Notes under the pieces: model-generated
Databases searched by the model: none
What the model saw: the letters and a program-made list of their open reading frames with translations, nothing else
What the model was told of the DNA's origin: nothing
Made by a program: the position numbers and the translations under genes
From: Strongylocentrotus droebachiensis
Lineage: Eukaryota > Echinodermata > Echinoidea > Camarodonta > Strongylocentrotidae
Assembly (NCBI GenBank): GCA_035222895.1
Contig: JAVYIG010000631.1
Span: forward strand, 62,001 to 126,000
Direction of reading: 5' to 3'
Length of the DNA: 64,000 bases
Shown here: positions 23,901-33,177 of the stretch, piece by piece
Layout of the letters: every line of letters begins with the position of its first letter
Numbering within the stretch: position 1 is the first letter of the stretch

Positions 23901-25800
23901 AGACAATATTATTTACATTTAAGAAAAGTTGGGATTTAGCGATCATGGATTCATACGTTTTGTTACTTTTGTTTTAAAGGTACTATGTCCCTTTTGCAGC
24001 CAACCTCAAATTCTGTAGAACTTTGCAGGAATTATGAATATGTCATGTATGTCCTATCTGTGAAATTTAAACGTTAGCAGTGTCCTAATATTCAAATTAT
24101 GCAAGGAAACCTGTTTACTTGCTAGACTTCACTGTCAGACACTATTGAGTGACTGACTGGCCTTTTTTCTTCTTTGGTAATAACATACATGACAAGAGTT
24201 GTAAAGGGTACATGAGCATTTGTCTACATCAATAACCCACTTCTTGTGATGGCCAAGATTAAACTGATTGAATCTTTGCACAGCATAAAACGTATGACCA
24301 TTCGGTACAATTGTCTGAAAATCAAGACTATTACTTTTGGGCTCTATAGCCCTAAAGTCGATTTGACAACTAATAGTCATTATTTTCCTACTTGACGACA
24401 TTTTCAAGCCCTACCTTTTTTAGGGAAGTTCTAAATTAGTATTATCTTTCAAATGCAGTTGGAATTTAACTTTTTCATTTTTTTGGCCTGCAAATGGGAC
24501 ATAGTACCTTTAATAGATTAGTGATATGATAACATTATGTGAGCAGCAATGAGCCAATTTGATTGACCAATTTGGGAGTTTCCTTTCTAGTACTGCTGGT
24601 GTGACCAGCTGTCAACAATCATATGTAGATACCTGAAGTGGCTACCAATCACAGTTGCACAATTATATGTATAGGGGAAGAAAGAAAAAGCCTGTATTAC
24701 TAAAATGTTCAACCAGTTGTTAGCTTGGTTGTTAGCTTGACAGCAATGGGTTACTTGGAGTTCTGCTTAATATTCATATTCAACCTGAAAAGATTGAATG
24801 ATGGTCATGTCATTGCAAACCAAAATAACTTTATACAATTACAAATTAGGAAATCACCATCTTAAGTAAATAGGTAATGAAGAGCAAATGAAAGCACATC
24901 TTTTCATTTACCTTTATGTTGTAGTTTTAGGCACATGAGAAGCTCTTCCAGTGCAGTAGAATATAGTTTTGACCAATCAGAGGCCTGGAAACTCCATATG
25001 CGATAGCGTTTATATAATAGTCATTGTACCACCCTTTTTAACATGTGAACGTTCTTCGACAATTACTTATTTTTAGTTTATAGAATTTATCAAAATAAGT
25101 ATCCTGCATTTACCTTTTCTTTTTTTTTCTTCAGATGTCCTTTATATGGTTCTTTGCATATCCAGTTTTAGTCTTTGTTTCATTGCTGTTCTCACATTAC
25201 ATCAGAAAACGGGTAAGACATTTAAGTCCATGCGGCTGACATGACACCTACTATATAAACTACTCATTTTCTGACAATAAAACAATTATTTATGTATATT
25301 GAACACTTCTGTATATAAGTATTATTATTATTTAAGTATGTAATACTTCTGTTTTCAAATTTTCTCAAATTGATTTTTTTCTTCAATATGAGAACTTGTT
25401 ATTTAAATTATTTGAAATGTTTTGAGTATTTCATTATAATTTTTGTTGTTGAAATATTCAAAAAATAAAAATGTGCAGTTTGATTGATCTAAAGACAAAA
25501 TTGTCTTGTCCAAATTATACTCTTAGTCTACCATTGTTGTTATCTGTTGTATTGTGTTTCACAAAGATCTTTTTTTATGTTATAATTAATACTAAGTACT
25601 CTTACTTTCTATCTATCTATATCCCTTGGTTACAGTTTTTAATCATGACTATAACGTCTGTGCAAGCAACCATCGTAGTGCTACTTTATCGTCTCTTCCT
25701 CTCCCGAAGTCTTTACTGGGAAATCTCATCGTTATCTTCATCATCGTCCTTACCCCTACGACTAGAGAAGAACTTCAGTTTGAAAAATTATTCATCATGA
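9754..25800 (+). CDS. GPR180: GPR180 orthologue (intimal thickness-related receptor), complete, 9 exons
   Basis: Exons: 9754-9901, 15777-15914, 17808-18008, 20969-21075, 22007-22130, 22517-22668, 23175-23366, 25135-25212, 25636-25800. All introns are GT-AG and all phases agree (1,1,1,0,1,0,0,0), giving 434 residues against about 440 in human. Residues 1-22 look like a signal peptide; about 23-163 form the extracellular domain; seven helices follow from about residue 166. Shared with vertebrate GPR180 are RGPMHE after TM1, LSLGWT in TM3, RREFYTNFAK before TM6, and RLFLSRSLYWEISSLSS at the end. The ATG is the first after an in-frame stop at 9712-9714. Family knowledge: a 7TM protein of the GpcrRhopsn4 family, linked in mammals to vascular and TGF-beta signalling. 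An acceptor-like TTGTTTACAG at 9650-9659 suggests an upstream non-coding exon. Confidence 0.96.
10150..11696. repeat. long repeat block A in GPR180 intron 1
   Basis: Closely matches block B at 13110-14906: shared landmarks include TTTTGCACGTAGTG, CGCCATTTTGTCCGTTTCTG, GCGCCCTCTAAAGTTCTGG and, at the end, CGTTGTGACACGATTGCATT. Within each block the GCACG(C/T)AGTGCTTG segment recurs about 1.2-1.5 kb apart, so the unit itself may be a tandem repeat. No coding signal. Confidence 0.8.
11699..13105. mobile_element. foldback element, 1.4 kb, with GTTGRTTAAA subterminal repeats
   Basis: The ends CACTGTTAAAACAAGTATTA and its near-perfect inverse (one mismatch) are flanked by TA. Many copies of GTTGATTAAA or GTTGGTTAAA run along the left arm and their reverse complements along the right arm. 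The middle is also inverted: CCTACCCAAATTGCATGCAT near 12390 returns reversed near 12510, as do the segments with GTTCTTGCTCAAAT. The element is thus one long imperfect palindrome centred near 12440. No transposase. It sits exactly between repeat blocks A and B. Confidence 0.85.
13110..14906. repeat. long repeat block B in GPR180 intron 1
   Basis: Second copy of block A, with the same segment order and an extra stretch near 14225-14640. It ends in an (ATT)n microsatellite at 14907-14955. Confidence 0.78.
15251..15656. repeat. 17-bp minisatellite, about 24 units
   Basis: The unit TATACAAGTTTGTGAAG is repeated head to tail almost without change; three units have A for T (AAGTATG). As 17 is not a multiple of 3 and the unit has no stop on the minus strand, open frames appear there in all phases; they are not genes. 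It ends about 120 bp before GPR180 exon 2. Confidence 0.97.
15777..15914 (+). CDS. GPR180: GPR180 exon 2
   Basis: Ectodomain residues about 50-95, including GGKLYFYSKQSWAEAE, matching the vertebrate KLYLFQAQEW segment. One Asn-glycosylation site is visible (NYT), and a second possible one (NAT). Confidence 0.93.
16003..16250. repeat. two inverted repeats in GPR180 intron 2
   Basis: An imperfect inverted repeat spans 16003-16132 (GCATTAGTAAGAATTACCCA with its reverse, around CCGAGTCGATAGCCGAGG). A second hairpin at about 16211-16242 pairs GATCGGTCATTATCA with TGATAATGACCGGTC. Confidence 0.7.
17052..17520. mobile_element. PIF/Harbinger-type MITE, 469 bp
   Basis: The ends GACCCCGTTCTCACTCACTT and its inverse AAGTGAGTGAGAACGGGGTC are perfect inverted repeats. 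The element is flanked by TTA on both sides (17049-17051, 17521-17523), the 3-bp duplication typical of PIF/Harbinger. The interior is full of GAGCGGTCT-like words. It lies in GPR180 intron 2, about 285 bp before exon 3. Confidence 0.85.
17808..18008 (+). CDS. GPR180: GPR180 exon 3
   Basis: Ectodomain residues about 96-162, with WRVMYGDSYTCSP matching vertebrate WHVFYADKYTC, then FNLDSFGKPLSHFECQDKG leading to TM1. An NHT sequon is present. Confidence 0.93.
18189..18245. repeat. palindrome ending in TGACGTCA on both sides
   Basis: Two perfect 22-bp arms (18189-18210, 18224-18245) surround a 13-bp centre. Each arm starts or ends with TGACGTCA, the CRE/ATF-binding octamer. It is in GPR180 intron 3, and could be an intronic regulatory site or a MITE remnant. 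Confidence 0.8.
18790..20430 (+). mobile_element. 5'-truncated L1/Tx1-like LINE, rearranged
   Basis: The protein-like stretches are the C-terminal part of a non-LTR reverse transcriptase protein: a thumb-like region (WNNDYIKIGNSSIYNKKL), then a zinc-knuckle zf-RVT-like block (CTFCNEQIETVIHLLCDCTH, about 19865-19925) and a basic end. The tail AATCAATAAAAT at about 20412 fits a LINE 3' end. The palm with the catalytic Asp pair is absent. It lies in GPR180 intron 3 in the gene's own direction. The first reading frame stops at 19381-19383 because of the rearrangement described separately. Confidence 0.85.
19001..19703 (+). repeat. inverted plus direct duplication inside the LINE
   Basis: Three copies of the CGTTTTGTTAACGATATT segment occur: forward at about 19054, reverse at about 19350, forward at about 19424. 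Segment 19336-19422 is the reverse complement of about 19001-19090, and 19424-19703 repeats about 19054-19335 almost exactly. Confidence 0.9.
20969..21075 (+). CDS. GPR180: GPR180 exon 4
   Basis: TM1 (YYELLTFVYFVLGCIC) and the first inner loop ending KTRGPMHE, a conserved family block. Donor GTAAGT. Confidence 0.94.
22007..22130 (+). CDS. GPR180: GPR180 exon 5
   Basis: TM2 (MLASVLSFQALGAFSMLL) and the following outer loop NLYRYSQDGSGSSLMENLAE, matching vertebrate YSKDGIGVPFMGSLAE. Confidence 0.94.
22517..22668 (+). CDS. GPR180: GPR180 exon 6
   Basis: TM3 (LDIVAQFMMLYMMVSLSLGW), an inner loop, and the first half of TM4. The phase-1 junction gives a Leu where vertebrates have Phe. Confidence 0.94.
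23175..23366 (+). CDS. GPR180: GPR180 exon 7
   Basis: The rest of TM4, a His-rich outer loop (HSAYHSHQS, as HHSYHSHHN in vertebrates), TM5, and the conserved inner loop EKSIVRREFYTNFAK. Confidence 0.95.
23384..23636. mobile_element. MITE in GPR180 intron 7 (copy 2 of the 1533-1737 family)
   Basis: It starts GGCCTAACAAAAAAGATG, ends GGGCAATACAAAATCTTT plus a T run and AAAGGCCC, and has the internal CGACCGACCCATGTTTTGGC block in the reverse sense to copy 1. Confidence 0.72.
23978..24509. mobile_element. TTAA-flanked MITE, 532 bp, intact copy
   Basis: The ends AGGTACTATGTCCC and GGGACATAGTACCT are perfect inverted repeats, flanked by TTAA at 23974-23977 and 24510-24513. TTAA duplications are made by piggyBac and Kolobok transposases; which of these moved it is not clear. 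The interrupted sister copy is 4898-6151. Confidence 0.85.
25135..25212 (+). CDS. GPR180: GPR180 exon 8
   Basis: A 26-codon exon encoding TM6 (MSFIWFFAYPVLVFVSLLFS) and the short basic end HYIRKR. Preceded by a long pyrimidine tract. Confidence 0.93.
25636..25800 (+). CDS. GPR180: GPR180 exon 9 with stop
   Basis: TM7 (FLIMTITSVQATIVVLLY), then the strongly conserved RLFLSRSLYWEISSLSS, then a short tail and TGA at 25798-25800. Confidence 0.95.
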   Translation, partial: FLIMTITSVQATIVVLLYRLFLSRSLYWEISSLSSSSSLPLRLEKNFSLKNYSS

Positions 25801-26106
25801 CATAAAGCATCCAAAAGATTAGAATCATTAGATAGATAAACATGTACTCCTATATCTCTTGATCATGTATTATTATGAATCCTTATATAAATGGAAACAT
25901 TTTATTGAGCATGAGGTTTCTTGTACCCTTCAAATGTAAGACTGCAAGTGTTTTTTTTTTTAAATCCATATATTGTAGCAAAATACAATTCTATGCTTTC
26001 TCCCTCACTTTGTGGAACTAGGGTTTACGTTTGATTCCAGCTTGTTAGGTATTGTGCGAAAGCCCTAGATATTTATTTTTTGGGAAAAATAATGGTTTAT
26101 AATAAA
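25801..26106 (+). other. GPR180: GPR180 3' UTR, candidate end
   Basis: The first AATAAA after the stop is at 26101-26106; another is near 26281. Which is used is not known. Confidence 0.45.
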
Positions 26107-28246
26107 GGTGGGTATTTTGGTATGTCATTGCACTGTATTAAAGAGAAAGTGTCTTTTCAGAATTCAGGATTTTCAAGGTGTTCATACATTGCACTGAGGA
26201 AACAGACCAAGGTTGAAATATAAGGAAAATCCCTGATTGGGATGTGAATATATCTTAAATGTTCATAAACATGTAAATAGAATAAAAGTTTAATACGTGT
26301 AATAGTTTTTGTAGAAAATAAAGAGTATTTTTCACATCGTATCTTGTTTTTTCTCCCAGGCATTACTCTTGATCCATGTATTGATGTGTGCAGCTAACTA
26401 GCTAAGACATTGCAAAAGTACATGCTAGGAAGCATGGACACTCAATATATTATCCACGATCTATTTTGCAAAAGTATTCGTTTTATCAACTGCCTGTCCA
26501 TGTTTAAAACTATATTGATGGTCTTCAATTTCTTTTCAGCAATTTTGATGCTTTCTCTAACCATTTTTATTTTTTGCATACCGATATTACATTGTGGTAA
26601 AAAATGTGTGCTTTAAATTTATGTTTTTAAATCATTATACATTTTTGTCTTTATATCCTTGTGTTTGTAGATCTATAAATGTATTATTAGATTCCTGATG
26701 TTACTGTAGTAAACAATTAATAGTTACTTACATCCTTTTAAGTCTCAATAGAAAAGTGATTAGTTGTATTATTTTGCCTTAAATCTTGGAAATACATGTA
26801 TAGTATGCTAAGAATAAGAGTGGCATCTTTTATGTGCCTGGATATTGTCAGAATGTTTTTAATTACTTTTCTGTTCATGGGTTGAAAATCTCATCCAAGA
26901 AAGGAAACTTTCTGTTATACCAAGTCATATTAAAAGCTAAAATTAAAGATGAAATCCAGCAGTGAAAGTTTGAGCAAATTCTGATTAAAAATAAGTAAGT
27001 TATGATCTTTTGTAGTTGCGATCAATCAAACACACATTGGCAACTCTGTGACATATTTTGCGAGCCCTCTCCCGTTTGCTCTGTACATAAAATGTCATAA
27101 AACTTTCATTTTTTTAGAGAGAAAAGAGAAACAAATAGATCAATGTACATCCATCTACAGATGTTAACAAAGAATACTTAATGCAGGTGCTATTTTTTGC
27201 AATTTTATTTTTCTCACAACTCTACGACTCAGCCGGCTGGCTGGGAGTGAGTTCTAGATTGTTTTTTGTTTTTTTCGGGGGGGGGGGGGGGGGGAGGGGT
27301 AATGAGCTCTAGATTTTGTTTTACTGTACACCCTCCCCCCCCCCTTTTTTTTCTTAAAGGTTAAATTAACGTTACTATCTTTTTTAAAATCTATTTTTGG
27401 GCCCCCCTAGATCCGCCCCTGCTGTAGACTTCTGAAGTAAGATAATAATAACAATGATTCAACATTTGTTTATACTGCATAACATGTATGCATGTCTCTA
27501 TGTGCTTTACAGAACAGAATGCAGAAGGAGTGAAAATGGTGCACTGGGTTCATAATTGTGAAATCTTACAAAGTGCTGAATAGATATATTTTCAAATTAC
27601 TTGTGAACCTTTCATATGTTTCTATAAAAAATTATGTTGAAGGTATTCCGGCAAGTTATTCCAAAAGACAGTGGCTGCATATATGAAAATGACTTCATTC
27701 ATTTTTTTTGGGATCATAGTTTGTGTGACATAAAACAGAGACCTTTTACTGGAATGCAACATTCTTTATGGTTTATACTGTATTGAAATGTGCTCAGGTT
27801 TTAAATATATTCAAGATTTCAATTTACTGTTTTAATGTAAAGTTTCCATTTTACCAGTACTGTTTTTGGCTGTTTGTAGTTGTTAAATGTGCAATGGAAC
27901 CCCAACACCACAATTCCTTGGGGATAACAATTCTATTGATTAAAACAAAATCTAGGACTTCTTGTGAATTATGACATGATTAGAGTATAGCTTTGCAATA
28001 ACATATATACATGAAGAATAGAACAATGGAAGAAAATAACTATAAATAAAAGACAGATCTGTTTCACAGTTCAGTAATGTATTTGTTTCCTGTGAAAGAA
28101 AATTGACTTCCTACATTTTTTGTGTGGATAGAGCTTACATCCATAGTAAACAAAAAAGGGGGACCAGCACAATTATTTTGTGTGAATAGAGTTCCTTTGT
28201 ATTTGAATTAACCTGTAGTGCTAGACAGGCGATTTTTAGTAATTAA
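26107..28246. other. intergenic, mostly unassigned
   Basis: No gene is seen. At about 27230-27420 there are long G and C runs and the right end of a hAT-like element (CTAGATCCGCCCCTG, 27406-27420) without a clear left end. Confidence 0.5.
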
Positions 28247-28492
28247 AGGGAAATCCAACCTTGTTTGCAAACTAGTCTAGATGAAAGCAAAAACATCAGA
28301 GAAGTAGACTGGTGAAAGTTGAATCTACTAACCAAACTGGCAATTTGATATTCGTATAGACTTGGTGATCTCATATTTCAAACATTCAACACTTTGTTAT
28401 TATTGTTGCAATATATTTCAAACTTTCGCCATTTTGCTCTCTAATTTTTCTGCTTTTATACAAATGATCTTATTACAAAGGTTGGGTTGCCT
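28247..28492. mobile_element. TTAA-flanked MITE, 246 bp
   Basis: The ends AGGGAAATCCAACCTTG and its imperfect inverse CAAAGGTTGGGTTGCCT are flanked by TTAA at 28243-28246 and 28493-28496. Diverged relatives of its interior (GAGAAGTGGACGGGTGAAG) appear near 16520. Confidence 0.8.
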
Positions 28493-28963
28493 TTAAGAGC
28501 AATCTTTGTGAACATAACATGCAAAATGCTATGAAGACAATTATAAGAATTTAGCAGTAGAACTACACACACATAATATAGCTTTTTATATAACTTTATT
28601 TATATATCTTAGTTAACTTTAAGAACATAACTAATTGTCTTGGTGATGGTGGGGGAGGGGGGGGGGGATTATAAGCCCCAAATACCCCTTAAGGACTTTT
28701 ACTCAAATGTGTACTTTTGTGGTTAATATAGTTATGAGCTTTTACAGGTTCATTTTAATTTTAAATGGTAGCTTCCAGAAATGCACATGTAGAAATGTGT
28801 GTAGTATGCTTGAAGGTCATCATGAGCAAATACAAGCTTGCTGTATAGAAATGTACAATGTATTTAAAACATTTAACTGCGGAAATGTAAATAAAATAAT
28901 AATTTGTTTAGAAATGTTGTCTTCCATGTATTTGCCAAACTATGTGGTGTACATCTATATTTC

Positions 28964-30155
28964 CCCAGGTCGAAAATCCCATAGAGACCAATAGAGACCA
29001 TTAGAAAAATTCTATTGGTCTCTAATGGTTTCTGTTGGAGTCCATTGGTTTCTGTTGGACCCATAGAATTGAATCCAATAGAGACCATTCAAACCATCAG
29101 AAACCAATAGAAACCAATAGCACCCATAGAAACCAATAGAAATAGAAACCAATAGGACCAATAGAAACCAATAGAAACCAATAAGACCAATAGAAACCAA
29201 TAGAAACCAATAGGACCAAAATAAAACAATAAGACGTCAAGGCAATAGAAACCAATAGAACCAATAGGACCAATAGGACCGATAGGATCAATAGAAAACC
29301 AATGAGACCAATAGAACCCAATGGGACCAATAGAAACCAATAGGTCCAATAGAAACCAATAGAAACCAACAGCTAAATCTATCTCATGCATATTCATGAT
29401 TACTTTATACGTGTTCACAGAACATTACATTTATCATAATTTGTTTAGCAACTTATGACAATGTACATCAATTTTGTGATTTTTATTTTCTTTCGGCAAC
29501 TAATGACCAATAGATTATTTGTTTAATCATGTTAGAATTTCATTCACGTTTTAGCAATAGATATATCGATTATAATGACTACTATAAAATACTAACCAAG
29601 AAACAATTCATGTATGTTTATTATATAGAATAGTACAAGCCTACAGTTAAAATAAAGGATATTCTTAAACTCACTTCAAGTGATCTATGTGATGGAGTTA
29701 ATGCAATTGAGATTAGAATATACCTTTTTGGTGGACAGTTGCTAAAATCGATTTTTGATTTATCATTATTGATTTACCAATAGAAGCCATTAGACTATTG
29801 GTTTCAATAGTTAATTCGGAATATGGGACCATTAGATACCATAGAAAGATCTCTAATGGACCAACAGGAACCCATAGGAAATATCTAATGGACCAACAGA
29901 AACCCATCATAGAAGAAAATATCTAATGGACCAACAGAAATCCATAGAAGACGTGGGTGGATGTTGGTCCAATAGAAGTTTTCTGTTGGTCCATCAGCAT
30001 TTTTTCTGTGGGTTTGTGTTGGTCCAATAGATATTTTCTAATGGTTTCTGTGGGTCCATCATTTCACTTTCCCTATTGAAACCATTAGACACCAATAGCT
30101 CTAATGGTTTCTGATGGTCCAATAGGATCGGATCCTAATGGAATTTCGACCTGGG
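28964..30155. mobile_element. foldback-like element built from AATAGAAACC repeats
   Basis: The ends read CCCAGGTCGAAAATCCCAT and, inverted, CCCAGGTCGAAATTCCATTA. The left arm holds dozens of variants of CCAATAGAAA; the right arm holds TCTAATGGACCAACAGAAAC units and their reverse. The centre (about 29380-29700) is unique AT-rich DNA. No transposase. Minus-strand open frames in this region come from the repeat. Confidence 0.72.
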
Positions 30156-33088
30156 TCTCATTCATTTTGTCCTTTATGGGGTGCTGTTTTTGTTAGTTTT
30201 TTGCTAGTACTTTTATTTTGTTCATATTCTCTCTTGAATTATTTTCTAAATCTATCCACCAGCTCACTGAGAAGAGGTCTTGATTGTGTTCAGCTGTTAG
30301 TAGGACAGCTGCACTGTACTTGGCATATCCCTCTTTCCCATCCCCCCCCCCCCCCCCCCCCCCTCAACAGGAATAAACTTATATTTGAAATTTACCCTAC
30401 CTTGATTTTGTTGCTTTTGGCATGATTTCGGACAAATATCATTACCGGTAGTCTTTTTTTTTTGGGGGGGGGGGGGGCAAAAAGTGACCGAACTGACCAT
30501 ACTGTTGTTAATAGCCGTCAATTTGACCACTTTTTTTTTAGCATCAGGGCACATTTTTTGCATATGAAATCTCCTTTGCTGAGAAATACGATTGTGTAGC
30601 CCTTACCAAAAGTGATCATGATATCCATTTTGGGCAAAAAAAAGTGGACAAAATGACTAAAACATTGTGAGTAGGGTCAATAAATCTGTGCAAAATTTTT
30701 GCCCCGGAATGACACAGCTGATAACTTTTTTCCCATAATGCATTACGTCAAATCAATTTAAAAGAGATCAACCCCCCAGACATGTACATTTTACAAGCAT
30801 CACCCTTTAGAAAAAGCAAACCCTTTACAAAAAGTGCAACACTGTGCCAAGCAACATGGGAGGAAAAAGAACAAAAATATTGTTTTAAATTCTTTTATAT
30901 TTTATTCTTATATGTATGCTGTATATGCAGCCTATACAGAATAGCTTATCAGCTTTAATATAACAAAAATACAACAAAATTCAACACAAATCACATTGGT
31001 ATATATCTCATGACACATTTGTGTAATATATACTTCTTACATAATCTTTACAAGAACATGAATATGAAGAAAAAAATGATCTGATTATTCAAACCAAAAA
31101 TGAAATCCCCTGTCACCTTATAATTTTTTCTCTCAAAATCACAGTGTTGTTTTCAGAGAAACTGAAAGATTGTATCTAAGTACCGGTATCACAAAATTGC
31201 ATTCAAGCATTTGCTGGTGTTCTACATTCAATTGCAAGCAACTCTTAATACATTCAAGCTTTAAAATCTCAATAGATGTAGTATGTCCAGTGCAGTTACA
31301 CTATATCGTCTAATCTAAGTTATTCCCTTTCTGCCAAATAAAAGTATTGTTAGAGTCATTTACATTGTCAAGGATAGTTTTATCAAAGTTTCAAATGAAA
31401 TGTGAATTAATTTAGCTTATTATTCAAATGGTATGTATACCCAGACATGTTATGCATCGCAAAAAATCAGTAACAAATTACACATAATTCTTTTTATGAG
31501 GCAGGCATAGCATGAGTGCCTTTTAGGACTGAATGAAATGAAAAGTCATTTTTCTATCAGTGTTGTGATGAGATGGTACAGGAAGTTTGTCAAATTACAG
31601 AATACCTGCAGGACAGAAACCCTATTAGATAGTAGATACTTACAAGTAGATCATTAAATGAGTACATGTATTTCGCTCATAAAACCCACTCTTCCAAATG
31701 TACGCTAAACTTCGCATGCCCATATCTAGGAAGATCATGAAATAAATCATTTCCATTTCTACATGCAAGTGATGTATATTAGCAAAACAACAAAGAAGAC
31801 TATCAGTAGATAATTAAGCAAGCGTTTTTATATTGGCATTTTTTAATCGATTGGGCTAGACGATTTTCGTAATGTAGTCAAATGTAATGCACAAATCTTT
31901 GTTAAGTGCATCACATTTATGGCTTGTCCTACCTAACATCAAATATATGCGATTCACATTATGACTATTGAAATACGAGTTTTTGTATTAGGTGAATGAA
32001 ATCATTTGTAACAAGGCCCTTAACAAAGATTTGTGCTTTAAATTTGATTACAATACGAAAATTGTATATTTCCAGGGTAGATAAACGCTATTGCACTAAT
32101 AGTAAAGCCTTTTAATACTATAAATTCTCTTCATTATAGCAAACTATATAATTTTTCCTCAAATAGATTCAAGAAGGAACAAGCATGTACAATGTAAAGT
32201 TTTAACAAATGCTAATTTTAAATAAACTTTAATAATTTCTTTGAAAAGAAAATGGTGCTTCCCATTAAACAGAAGCAGAGCCTGTTTGGTTAAATCTGAA
32301 AGTGGATTACAAAATAGAACTTGCATGGGAATCAATGAGATTGATCAATTTACAAACATCAGAAATGTATAAGACTGGCAAATATAGAAATGTAACACAT
32401 TTTCAGTCATTACAGACAAAATATTGAGGATACAAAGTTTGATATTTAAAAAAACATTACTATATGTGACATTTACAGCAAAAGTGGTATATAGTGATAA
32501 ATCTTCAATTGAAAGCAGCATATAAACCATACTACATGTTTATATCTTGGCTCCTTTTTCGTGCCTTTTTCTTTATCATGGAAGCACTCGGCCTCAATTT
32601 TACAATAACGATAACGGAAACAAAGCTTTTTATTCGAGTTAATTTTTTGGAGCGATTTGTGTAATCAGAATAATTTTCAACCGAAATGCCTGACATATGA
32701 CTTTTTTTTTCCAACATTCTGATCCACATGTAATAACACTGATTTTTTCACGAAGCCATACAATGCTGATACTGCAGTCCCACTCACCTAAAAACATGTA
32801 GGTTGGAATGAGGAGATAAATGATTAACTCCAATGGCATGATGAGTTGGGCTAACATGTACATATATACATGAAACGTGATATTACAATCTCTAGTCTGA
32901 ACATGGTTCAACAACAAATGGAAGTTGTGCGTGGTGCAATCCAGACAAGCATTTTGTTTTTCCTTCCATCGGAAACGTCTTCTAACCTTCGTAATATGTT
33001 TCATACATTTGCATCAGGACCAGAGTTCACAAGAGATGATTAACAAAATGTCTTTTGTTTTAAAGATGGTATGTGACCTGAGCAAGTT
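30156..33088 (-). other. FIS1 3' side: probable 3' UTR and intergenic
   Basis: No coding signal. A minus-strand AATAAA (TTTATT on the plus strand) lies at 32628-32633 and is a candidate FIS1 polyadenylation signal. Poly-C at about 30340-30363 and a T/G run at about 30450-30477 stand out. A diverged copy of the AGGCCATTTTCGTAATGTAA MITE lies at about 31855-32080. Confidence 0.4.
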
Positions 33089-33177
33089 CTATTTCTTTGC
33101 CAGGGCAATTCCAGCTCCAACTAGACCTGCCAAGGCTACTGCAGCTCCACCTACTATTGCCATTCCAAGAAGTCCAT
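33089..33177 (-). CDS. FIS1: FIS1 exon 4 with stop
   Basis: Encodes the Asp-Gly junction, the C-terminal membrane anchor and AKK-stop (TAG, 33089-33091 on the plus-strand numbering). Confidence 0.95.

Noticed and set aside
29012-29418. Open frames rich in WFLLVLLVSIG
   Set aside because: Repeat product of the CCAATAGAAA units read on the minus strand.
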